DNA of 40,583 bases from Tannerella sp. (lineage in GTDB: Bacteria; Bacteroidota; Bacteroidia; Bacteroidales; Tannerellaceae), in the NCBI GenBank assembly GCA_031272455.1, contig JAISTS010000137.1:1-40583 (forward strand), in the 5' to 3' direction. Under the pieces are notes generated by a model that worked only from the letters and a program-made list of their open reading frames with translations, made no database searches and was not told the origin of the DNA. Within the stretch, counting starts at the first letter, position 1. Each line of letters starts with the position of its first letter. A program made the position numbers and the translations under genes. Shown here piece after piece: positions 34,035 to 40,583 of this stretch.

Positions 34035-34058
34035 TAACAATTTATTATTTAATTCATT

Positions 34059-34304
34059 ATGAACCTTTACATTGGAAATTTGAACTATCGAGTTCGTGAA
34101 GACGATTTGAAAAGGACGTTGGAAGAATTTGGCGAGGTCAGTTCCGTCAGAGTGATTAAAGATCGCGACACCAACCGTTCGAAGGGCTTTGCTTTTGCAG
34201 ATGTCCCCGACGACGACGAAGCGCGCTCAATCATCAGCGAACTGAATGAGACTGAATATCAAGGTCGCAGGCTGATCGTCAAGGAAGCTATGCAGAGACC
34301 GTAA
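34059..34304 (+). CDS. Small RRM RNA-binding protein
   Basis: This is an 81-residue single RNA-recognition-motif protein. RNP2 is LYIGNL (residues 3-8) and RNP1 is KGFAFADV (about 43-50), the two strands whose aromatic residues bind single-stranded RNA. Small RRM proteins of this kind occur in several copies in Bacteroidetes and are thought to act as RNA chaperones, possibly filling the role of Hfq. It is monocistronic: a long leader precedes it and a strong terminator follows 28 nt after the stop. Confidence 0.93.
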   Translation: MNLYIGNLNYRVREDDLKRTLEEFGEVSSVRVIKDRDTNRSKGFAFADVPDDDEARSIISELNETEYQGRRLIVKEAMQRP

Positions 34305-34332
34305 CAGTCGTCTCATGCTTACTGAACAAATC

Positions 34333-34367
34333 GACTTCCGCATCTTCGGGTACGGAAGTCTTTTTTT
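34333..34367 (+). terminator. Rho-independent terminator of the RRM gene
   Basis: The perfect 8-bp arms GACTTCCG / CGGAAGTC can extend inward, after one mismatch, to a TTCG tetraloop. They are followed directly by seven T residues. This is the clearest intrinsic terminator in the window. Confidence 0.92.
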
Positions 34368-34399
34368 ATGTATATATATATATTAATGTATAGAGAGCT

Positions 34400-35287
34400 A
34401 TGAAAGGAATTTTTTCGCGCAATTCGTGCCTCGCGCAGCTGGCTTTGCTGCTGGGGGCTGTCGCAATAGGATTTTTTTTCGCATCGGTCGCTACCGTTGT
34501 GGCGACGATAGCGTTTGGCGGTGGCGACGATTTTTCCGTCGCTTTTTTGCAGGCGGCGCAGTTCGCTTCGTCCGTGCTGGTGTTTCTTCTGCCTGCGCTG
34601 TTCGTGGCGTGGATATGCAGCGAACATCCTGTTAAGTTTCTTAATATCAGGAGCTTCCCCGATGTGCGCACCCTCGCCCTTGTCGTTGCCGCAACGCTGC
34701 TGCTCTCTCTTGCCGTCTCGCTGACGGGCTGGCTTAACGAACAGATGCGGCTGCCGGAATTTCTTGCACCCATCGAACGTATGATGCGCGAAGCCGAAGA
34801 CGCCTCTGCAGCTATGGTCGCGAAAATGCTGTCACAGGAAGGCTTGCTGCCGTTGCTTGTCAATATCATCGTCATCGCTGCGACTGCCGCCGTCTGCGAA
34901 GAATTTCTTTTCCGCGGAACGCTGACATCCATTCTTATGCGCAAAATCAGCAGTACGCATACCGTCGTCTGGACAGTTGCTATTGTCTTTAGCGCCATAC
35001 ATTTCCAGTTCTACGGCTTCGTACCGCGTATGCTGCTCGGCGCTCTGCTTGGCTACCTGCTCGTCTGGACGCGCAATATCTGGGCGCCCATCGTCGCGCA
35101 TTTCGTCAATAACGCTGTCGCCGTCGTTGGAATGTCGGATAAACGCCTCAAAGACAACGCATTTTTCGCCGAAGAACTTCCTGCCGACGATGCAGGATGG
35201 TTTGTTGCCGTCGCTGCTGTAGGGCTTATTGCTGCCGTCTGGTGCCTGCGAACTGTCCGCAATCTTCACAAACCGGCTAATGCATAA
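34400..35287 (+). CDS. CPBP family intramembrane metalloprotease
   Basis: This is a multi-pass membrane protein of the CPBP (Rce1/Abi-like) family, 295 residues. Signature motifs are CEEFLFRG (E167/E168 and R172), SAIHFQFYG with H201, and PIVAHFVNN with H234 and N237/N238; together these form the metal and catalytic site. Several hydrophobic segments span residues 12-40, 55-72, 92-110, 150-166 and 212-225. The substrate is unknown; relatives act on prenylated peptides or confer bacteriocin immunity. No promoter match was found between the preceding terminator and the ATG, only an AT run. Confidence 0.9.
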   Translation: MKGIFSRNSCLAQLALLLGAVAIGFFFASVATVVATIAFGGGDDFSVAFLQAAQFASSVLVFLLPALFVAWICSEHPVKFLNIRSFPDVRTLALVVAATLLLSLAVSLTGWLNEQMRLPEFLAPIERMMREAEDASAAMVAKMLSQEGLLPLLVNIIVIAATAAVCEEFLFRGTLTSILMRKISSTHTVVWTVAIVFSAIHFQFYGFVPRMLLGALLGYLLVWTRNIWAPIVAHFVNNAVAVVGMSDKRLKDNAFFAEELPADDAGWFVAVAAVGLIAAVWCLRTVRNLHKPANA

Positions 35288-35322
35288 ATGCCTACGGATT
35301 TTTTTGATTTGGAATTAATTAC

Positions 35323-35331
35323 TACCTTTGC
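35323..35331 (+). promoter_or_regulatory. -7 element of thrA
   Basis: TACCTTTGC lies 50 nt before the thrA ATG, with TTTG-type T-runs about 16 nt upstream (shorter than ideal). Transcription would begin near 35338, just before the short ORF at 35344. Confidence 0.6.
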
Positions 35332-35343
35332 CGAAAAATTGCT

Positions 35344-35385
35344 ATGGCTGAGGCTTTAGTATGGCAAAATGATATTACGAAATGA
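35344..35385 (+). CDS. Possible 13-aa leader peptide of thrA
   Basis: A 13-codon frame (MAEALVWQNDITK) ends with TGA overlapping the thrA start as ATGA. It would start only about 6 nt into the transcript. It contains a single Ile-Thr pair, so classical threonine/isoleucine attenuation is not evident, and no attenuator hairpin was seen. Translational coupling to thrA is the more plausible role if it is translated. Confidence 0.25.
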   Translation: MAEALVWQNDITK

Positions 35386-37829
35386 AAGTACTGAAATTTG
35401 GCGGGACGTCAGTTGGTTCCGTTAAGAGCATATTGAATGTAAAGCATATTGTCGAGGCGGTTGGCGAGCCTGTCGTCGTCGTCGTGTCTGCGCTTGGCGG
35501 CGTAACCGACAAATTATTAGCCACTTCGACTATGGCATCGAAGGGGAATACAGCCTACGAGGCGTCGCTGAACGAAATCATTGAACGTCATCTCGATATA
35601 GTTGACGGCGTCATCAGCGACAGTGTCCTGCTGAAAGATACGAAAGCGCGTATTACAACCCTGCTCGACGAGCTGTCGAACATCCTCAAGGGTGTCTATC
35701 TAATTAACGACCTGTCAGCCAAGACTTCGGATACGATTGTCAGCTATGGTGAACGGCTCTCGTCGCTCATCCTGTCGCACGTCATACGCGGAGCGCGGCA
35801 TTACGACTCGCGGCGTTTCATCAAAACTGTCCGACAGTTTAGCAAGCATATTGTTGATTTCGAGCTGACTAACAGGCTGATAAAAGAGACTTTCGCGACG
35901 CTTCCCGATGTGGCGCTTGTGCCCGGGTTCATTTCGTCGAACAGAGATAATGGCGAAATATCCAACCTCGGACGCGGCGGGTCCGACTATACGGCATCCA
36001 TCATCGCCGCCGCTCTCGATGCCGATATTCTCGAAATATGGACTGACGTTGACGGCTTTATGACTGCCGACCCTCGCGTTATCAATTCGGCGTATGTGAT
36101 TGAACGACTGTCGTTTACCGAAGCAATGGAACTCTGTAACTTCGGCGCCAAAGTCATCTATCCGCCGACGATTTATCCCGTTTATCACAAAAATATCCCG
36201 ATACGGATATGCAATACCTTCAATCCAGACGCACAGGGGACGTATATCTCGAACGATACTCTGACCGGCGCGACAACACGTAAGGCGATGATTAAGGGTA
36301 TCTCGTCGATCGACGATACCTGCCTCGTTACCGTTCAGGGACTTGGAATGGTAGGCGTTATTGGAGTTAATTACCGTATATTCAAGACATTAGCTAAGAA
36401 TGGCGTAAGCGTGTTTATGGTCTCGCAGGCAAGTTCCGAAAACAATACGACGATAGCCGTCAAGCACGAAGATGCCGACCTCGCTGTAAAGGCTCTGAAT
36501 GAGGAGTTTGCGCTCGAACGCTCTCAGGGCGAAGTTGACGATGTGATTGCCGAAAAAGACCTTGCTACGGTAGCTATCGTTGGTGAAAATATGAAACGCA
36601 CTCCGGGCATCGCGGGCAAGCTGTTTGGCACTCTGGGACGCGCCGGTATAAGCGTAATAGCCTGTGCACAAGGCGCTTCGGAAACAAATATCTCGTTTGT
36701 CATCAAGCGCGAATTTCTGCGTAAGGCGCTCAACTCCATTCACGACTCGTTTTTTCTGTCGGAATACAAGGTGATGAACCTGTTTATAGTCGGCGTTGGG
36801 ACGGTTGGCAGCAAACTGATAGAACAAATACAGCATCAGCAATCGCGTTTAATGGATCAAAACGGGCTGAAACTCAATGTCGTAGGAATAGCCAATTCGC
36901 GTAAGGCGCTCGTCAGTCGCGGTGGACTGAACCTCGATACCTGCATTTCGGAAATGAAGCTCAACGGGATGCCTTCGTCGCCGTCGGTTATCCTCAACGA
37001 AATACTTAAGATGAACATTTTCAATTCGGTATTCGTTGACTGCACGTCGAGCGCTGAGATAGCTTCGATATACGAATCGCTGCTGAACAACAATATTTCA
37101 GTGGTGGCGGCAAACAAAATTGCTGCTTCGTCGTCGTACGACAATTATCACCTGCTGAAGGAAACGGCGCGCAAACGTGGCGTCAAATACCTGTTCGAGA
37201 CGAATGTAGGCGCCGGATTGCCTATCATCAATACGATGAACGACCTGATAAACAGTGGCGACCATATCCTGCACCTCGAAGCCGTGCTGTCGGGGACACT
37301 TAATTTCATTTTCAACACTTTAAGCGCCGATATTCCGTTCAGCAAAGCCATACGTATGGCTAAGGAAGCCCATTATTCGGAGCCTGATCCGCGTATCGAC
37401 CTGAGTGGCAAGGATGTAGTGCGCAAACTCGTAATCCTCACGCGCGAAGCCGGTTATATGGTCGAAAAGGAAGATGTGAAGATAAACCTGTTCATTCCCG
37501 AACGCTATTTTACCGGTTCGCTCGACGATTTCTGGTCTCATATCAATGAACTTGACGCCGAGTTTGAAGCTATGCGCAAGCGTGTCGAAACAGAGAAAAA
37601 ACGTATCCGTATGGTCGCGCGTATGGACCACGGGAAATGCGAAATCGGCTTGCAGGAAGTTGACCGCCTCCATCCGTTCTACGAGCTTGAAGGCAGCAAT
37701 AATATCATAATGATCTCGACCGAGCGCTATAAAGCTTATCCGATGATTATCAAGGGCTACGGCGCAGGCGAAGACGTTACGGCTGCCGGAGTTTTTGCCG
37801 ATATTATTTCGATAGCGAATATTCGGTAA
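35382..37829 (+). CDS. thrA: Bifunctional aspartokinase / homoserine dehydrogenase
   Basis: This is a fused enzyme for the first and third steps of the threonine/methionine branch: aspartate phosphorylation and reduction of aspartate semialdehyde to homoserine. The kinase starts MKVLKFGGTSVGS and carries GRGGSDYTAS (about 205). Two ACT regulatory repeats (about 300-450, e.g. VQGLGMVGVIGV and ENMKRTPGIAGKLFGTLG) likely bind threonine. The dehydrogenase begins near 465 with FIVGVGTVGSKL (NAD(P) binding) and contains VVAANKIAAS and FETNVGAGLPIINT. The 815 residues match E. coli ThrA (820). Its stop overlaps the apgM start by one base. Confidence 0.97.
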   Translation: MKVLKFGGTSVGSVKSILNVKHIVEAVGEPVVVVVSALGGVTDKLLATSTMASKGNTAYEASLNEIIERHLDIVDGVISDSVLLKDTKARITTLLDELSNILKGVYLINDLSAKTSDTIVSYGERLSSLILSHVIRGARHYDSRRFIKTVRQFSKHIVDFELTNRLIKETFATLPDVALVPGFISSNRDNGEISNLGRGGSDYTASIIAAALDADILEIWTDVDGFMTADPRVINSAYVIERLSFTEAMELCNFGAKVIYPPTIYPVYHKNIPIRICNTFNPDAQGTYISNDTLTGATTRKAMIKGISSIDDTCLVTVQGLGMVGVIGVNYRIFKTLAKNGVSVFMVSQASSENNTTIAVKHEDADLAVKALNEEFALERSQGEVDDVIAEKDLATVAIVGENMKRTPGIAGKLFGTLGRAGISVIACAQGASETNISFVIKREFLRKALNSIHDSFFLSEYKVMNLFIVGVGTVGSKLIEQIQHQQSRLMDQNGLKLNVVGIANSRKALVSRGGLNLDTCISEMKLNGMPSSPSVILNEILKMNIFNSVFVDCTSSAEIASIYESLLNNNISVVAANKIAASSSYDNYHLLKETARKRGVKYLFETNVGAGLPIINTMNDLINSGDHILHLEAVLSGTLNFIFNTLSADIPFSKAIRMAKEAHYSEPDPRIDLSGKDVVRKLVILTREAGYMVEKEDVKINLFIPERYFTGSLDDFWSHINELDAEFEAMRKRVETEKKRIRMVARMDHGKCEIGLQEVDRLHPFYELEGSNNIIMISTERYKAYPMIIKGYGAGEDVTAAGVFADIISIANIR

Positions 37830-39034
37830 TGAAAAAAATCATTATTCTCGGCGATGGGATGGCAGACGAGCCGGTCGAAATGCTCGGAGGACTGACGCCA
37901 TTGCAATATGCGCCGACACCATATATGGATATGCTTGCCCGACAGGGCGTTACGGGACGTTTGCAAACTGTCCCCGACGGCTTTCATCCGGGTAGCGAAG
38001 TGGCGAATATGGCTGTGCTCGGCTACGATTTGCGGCAAGTCTATGAAGGGCGCGGAGTGCTCGAAGCTGCAAGTATGGGCACCGATTTGCAGGCAGGCGA
38101 GATGGCTATGCGCTGCAACCTGATAAGCATTGACGGCGAGCAGCTGAAAAACCATTCCGCAGGGCATATTTCCAATGCCGAAGCCGAAGAACTGATAGCA
38201 TTTCTGAACAACGAACTGGGTAGCGAGACCTTGCGTTTTTATAGCGGCGTATCATATCGCAACTTGCTGGTTATCGGCGGTGGCGACAAACGTATCGACT
38301 GTACTCCGCCGCACGACATCCCCCTGCAACCGTTCCGTCCGGCGCTGATAAAAGCCACGCATCCCGACGCCAAGGCAACGGCTAAACAACTGAACGAACT
38401 GATATTAGCCTCGCAACAAATCCTTTCTTCTCATCCGGTGAACAAAAGGCGAATTGCCCGCGGACAAGACCCTGCCAACAGTATTTGGCTATGGTCGCCG
38501 GGCTACCGTCCCGCTATGCAGACCTTGCGTGAAATGTTCGGCATTGCATCAAGCGTCGTTATCTCGGCTGTTGATCTTATACGCGGAATCGGCGTTTATG
38601 CAGGAATGAAAGTGATTGACGTTGAAGGCGCTACGGGGCTGTACGACACGAATTACGAAGGGAAGGCACAGGCGGCAATCGAAGCCCTGCGCACAAATGA
38701 ACTCGTCTATCTGCATATCGAAGCGAGCGACGAGGCTGGACACGACGGCGACGCGCAACTCAAAGTGCGCACAATCAGCGACTTGGATAGCCGCATTATT
38801 GGTCCGGTTTATGAAGCCGTCAGCCAATGGGACGAAGCGGTAACAATAGCCGTGCTGCCCGACCATCCTACGCCCTGTGCAGTGCGCACACACACAGCTG
38901 CGCCCGTGCCTTTCCTGATATGGCACAGGGATATTACACCCGATAAGGTGCAAAGTTTTGACGAATTTACGGTCGAAAAAGGCAGCTGCGGACTGCTGTC
39001 GGACGACGAATTTATGCGTTTTCTTAAACTATAA
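37829..39034 (+). CDS. ApgM-family phosphoglycerate mutase-like protein, probable homoserine kinase
   Basis: This is an alkaline-phosphatase-superfamily enzyme annotated as cofactor-independent phosphoglycerate mutase (archaeal type). It shows ILGDGMADEP (7-15, metal-binding Asp), FHPGSEVANMAVLGYD (52-67, catalytic Ser56), EASDEAGHDGD and LPDHPTPCAVRTH (metal-binding His/Asp). The 401 residues are a normal length. In Bacteroidetes and some other groups lacking ThrB, the copy next to thrA is the proposed homoserine kinase. The one-base overlap with thrA here strongly favours that role in threonine synthesis. The usual next gene, thrC, is absent from this position. Confidence 0.88.
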   Translation: MKKIIILGDGMADEPVEMLGGLTPLQYAPTPYMDMLARQGVTGRLQTVPDGFHPGSEVANMAVLGYDLRQVYEGRGVLEAASMGTDLQAGEMAMRCNLISIDGEQLKNHSAGHISNAEAEELIAFLNNELGSETLRFYSGVSYRNLLVIGGGDKRIDCTPPHDIPLQPFRPALIKATHPDAKATAKQLNELILASQQILSSHPVNKRRIARGQDPANSIWLWSPGYRPAMQTLREMFGIASSVVISAVDLIRGIGVYAGMKVIDVEGATGLYDTNYEGKAQAAIEALRTNELVYLHIEASDEAGHDGDAQLKVRTISDLDSRIIGPVYEAVSQWDEAVTIAVLPDHPTPCAVRTHTAAPVPFLIWHRDITPDKVQSFDEFTVEKGSCGLLSDDEFMRFLKL

Positions 39035-39117
39035 TATTATGAATGTGATTTTTGAAGTGAAATTTTGCCGTTTTACAGTAATATTGTAATTTTACGCGCT
39101 GAAAAAAACATTCACTT

Positions 39118-40077
39118 ATGTCGAAAGAACAATACAGGGCGCTCTGTCGCACGGAAGAAAGCATCCCCATCTTTTCGCAGGACTGGTGGCTCGACGCGGT
39201 GTGCGGCGAGGCGAACTGGAACGTGCTGCTTGTCGAAAAAAACGACAGGACGCTGGCTGCATTGCCGTTTTATATGCCTGTGCGAGGCGTAGTTACGATG
39301 CCGCAATACACGCAGACGATGGGTGTTTGGTTCGCGCCGAAGTCGGACGACACGAAGTATCATTCGGCGCTCGAACAGCGGCAATCGCTATGCAAGCAGT
39401 TGATTGAACGGCTTCCGGCGCGCATTTTCCTGCAAAATTTCGACTATGCGTTTACCGACTGGCTGCCGTTTTACTGGCAGGGTTTCCGTCAGACCACACG
39501 CTATACTTATCTGCTGAAAGACTTGAAAAACAGCGATTTGTTATGGGAAAATATGAGCTATCAGACGCGGCGCAACATCCGCGATGCGCAGGAAAAATTC
39601 CATATCACGGTCAGGACGGACGTTTCGGTTGACGATTTTATCCATATCCAGAATCAGACATTTGAACGTCAGCATCAACGCAACAAACAGGATGCAAATA
39701 TTTTACGACGCTTGATAGATACTTGTCGCGAACGCGGACAGGGCGAGATCTGGGGCGGTTACGACGGCGACGGACGGCTTCACGCCGCTGCTTTTGTCGT
39801 CTGGCAACAGCGTTCGGCTTACTACATAGCAGGCGGCGGCGATTCGTCGCTTCGTCATTCGGGAGCGCACAGCTTGGCGCTTTGGGAAGCTGTCAAACAG
39901 GTCGCGCAATATACGGATACGTTTGATTTTGAAGGCTCTATGCTGCCCGGCGTCGAACGGTTTTTCCGCGAATTTGGCGGAGTGCAGACACCCTATTTGT
40001 CTGTCAGCAAAGGGAAAATCGGTCTGTTTGAACGATTAATGATAAAGTTATCCAAGGCATATCGCCACAAGACATAA
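39118..40077 (+). CDS. GNAT/FemAB-like acyl- or aminoacyltransferase
   Basis: This 319-residue protein has two GNAT-like halves of the BioF2/FemAB type (Acetyltransf_6-like). Supporting features are PIFSQDWWLDAVCG near the start (a typical 'xxDWWLDA' entry), the central RRNIRDAQEKFHI basic stretch, and AAFVVWQQRSAYYIAGGGDSS followed by FDFEGSMLPGVERFFREFGG, the usual substrate-loop/ending motif. The substrate is unknown; a cell-wall or surface-polysaccharide modification is only a guess. A weak promoter (TTTG 39064-39067, TAATTTTA from 39087) precedes it, so it need not belong to the thrA unit. Confidence 0.8.
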   Translation: MSKEQYRALCRTEESIPIFSQDWWLDAVCGEANWNVLLVEKNDRTLAALPFYMPVRGVVTMPQYTQTMGVWFAPKSDDTKYHSALEQRQSLCKQLIERLPARIFLQNFDYAFTDWLPFYWQGFRQTTRYTYLLKDLKNSDLLWENMSYQTRRNIRDAQEKFHITVRTDVSVDDFIHIQNQTFERQHQRNKQDANILRRLIDTCRERGQGEIWGGYDGDGRLHAAAFVVWQQRSAYYIAGGGDSSLRHSGAHSLALWEAVKQVAQYTDTFDFEGSMLPGVERFFREFGGVQTPYLSVSKGKIGLFERLMIKLSKAYRHKT

Positions 40078-40118
40078 TAAAAAAACTTAAAAAAGCGCCG
40101 TGCGAACAAGATTATTGC

Positions 40119-40127
40119 TACCTTTGC
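40119..40127 (+). promoter_or_regulatory. -7 element of the TerC-like gene
   Basis: TACCTTTGC lies 25 nt before the ATG at 40153; no -33 TTTG is visible at the usual spacing. Confidence 0.6.
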
Positions 40128-40152
40128 CGCCTGAAATAAAAAGGTTGTAAAA

Positions 40153-40583
40153 ATGATAGCGTCCGAAACTTTAATAATGGGAGGTTTCCTCCTGATAATC
40201 ATTGCGATGCTGATGATCGACCTGCTTGTCGTGGGTCGTAATGCGCATGTGGTCAAGCCTCGAGAAGCCTTGGTTTGGACAGGCGTCTGGGTCAGTATGG
40301 CGCTGTGTTTCTACGTGTTCCTGTATTTTTACGGTCATCTGCTGCATGGCATTGCGACGCCCGAAAAACTCGCCGAAGTAACAGCCAAATATTTTCCCGG
40401 AATAAGCTATAAATCGCAGGATTTCAGCGGGATGCTGGCGGAATACCGACAAAACCTGTCAATAGTCTATCTGTCGGGATATTTCATCGAAGAAACGCTT
40501 TCGATAGATAATATTTTCGTGATACTGATGATCCTTCGCGGCTTTGTTGTGCCGTTAAAAGATTATAAATCAGTGCTGTTTTG
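40153..40583 (+). CDS. TerC/Alx family membrane protein (partial, cut by window end)
   Basis: This frame is not in the ORF track because it runs off the window. The ATG at 40153 opens 143 codons without a stop. The N-terminal transmembrane segment (about 8-27, IMGGFLLIIIAMLMIDLLVVGR) is followed by the hairpin WTGVWVSMALCFYVFLYFYG. The diagnostic TerC motif FIEETLSIDNIFVILMIL appears near residue 115-132. Relatives are multi-pass proteins linked to tellurite resistance, pH response and, for Alx, manganese homeostasis. Roughly half of the expected ~320 residues is present. Confidence 0.9.
   Translation, partial: MIASETLIMGGFLLIIIAMLMIDLLVVGRNAHVVKPREALVWTGVWVSMALCFYVFLYFYGHLLHGIATPEKLAEVTAKYFPGISYKSQDFSGMLAEYRQNLSIVYLSGYFIEETLSIDNIFVILMILRGFVVPLKDYKSVLF

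Larger units (their letters stand above)
33742..34058. other. 317-bp intergenic region, tig / RRM gene
   Basis: This divergent, very AT-rich spacer holds the tig promoter (33792-33824, minus) and a probable -7 variant TTCCTTTGC at 33899-33907 for the RRM gene. A ~150-nt RRM leader with long T-runs and a Phe-rich 34-codon frame completes it. The 60-aa minus ORF in the track (33812-33994) crosses the tig promoter and is Lys/Arg-rich through A-runs; I do not consider it a gene. Confidence 0.6.

Overview
The window looks like a piece of chromosome from a member of the Bacteroidales (Bacteroidetes). The evidence is the gene content: a ThrA fusion followed by an ApgM-type 'homoserine kinase', an OstA-like protein, tandem SurA-like isomerases, a four-subunit 2-oxoacid:ferredoxin oxidoreductase and a small RRM protein. 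Promoters of the Bacteroidetes type (-7 TAnnTTTG, often with TTTG about 20 nt upstream) precede many genes, and a C-terminal secretion-type domain ends a giant surface protein. I cannot name the genus. No rRNA, tRNA, CRISPR array, transposase or prophage gene is visible.

Layout. 1-1.85 kb: floA and a nucleoside phosphorylase. 2.1-6.76 kb: a 1,550-residue secreted protein with InlB/Listeria-Bacteroides repeats, a parallel beta-helix and a C-terminal sorting-like domain. 6.8-9.7 kb (minus): an oxidoreductase operon (ferredoxin, alpha, an unlisted 56-residue membrane protein, beta, gamma), sharing a compact divergent promoter region with an RhlE-type helicase. 9.8-13.9 kb: rhlE, ispE and ygiQ. 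13.85-15 kb: a divergent HxlR regulator / DJ-1 pair. 15.1-17.5 kb: a NikR-like regulator that has lost three of four nickel ligands, then a TonB-dependent receptor with a 25-bp palindrome in its promoter region. 17.6-20.5 kb: an unknown lipoprotein and a RelA-type (p)ppGpp synthetase with a dead hydrolase domain.

20.5-33.8 kb is a minus-strand folding, proteolysis and envelope cluster. Trigger factor has its own promoter. A long run then follows: clpP-clpX-recQ-three SurA-like proteins-ostA-like-small membrane protein-mutL. Genes there are separated by only a few to about 50 nt, and a good promoter lies in front of clpP. 34-35.3 kb: an RRM protein with a strong terminator and a CPBP protease. 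35.4-39 kb: thrA and apgM, overlapping by one base and together covering aspartate to (probably) phosphohomoserine; thrC is not next door. 39.1-40.6 kb: a GNAT/FemAB-like transferase and the start of a TerC-family membrane protein cut by the window end.

Most unusual points: (1) three intergenic arrays built of 7-nt units; two keep strict heptamer phase while the unit changes, and two loci 11 kb apart share units; (2) the ligand-poor NikR-like regulator with an adjacent palindrome and TonB receptor; (3) the hidden 56-aa membrane protein translationally coupled to korA; (4) short leader ORFs before thrA, the RRM gene and the surface protein; (5) catalytic motif loss in both RelA (hydrolase) and MutL (endonuclease).
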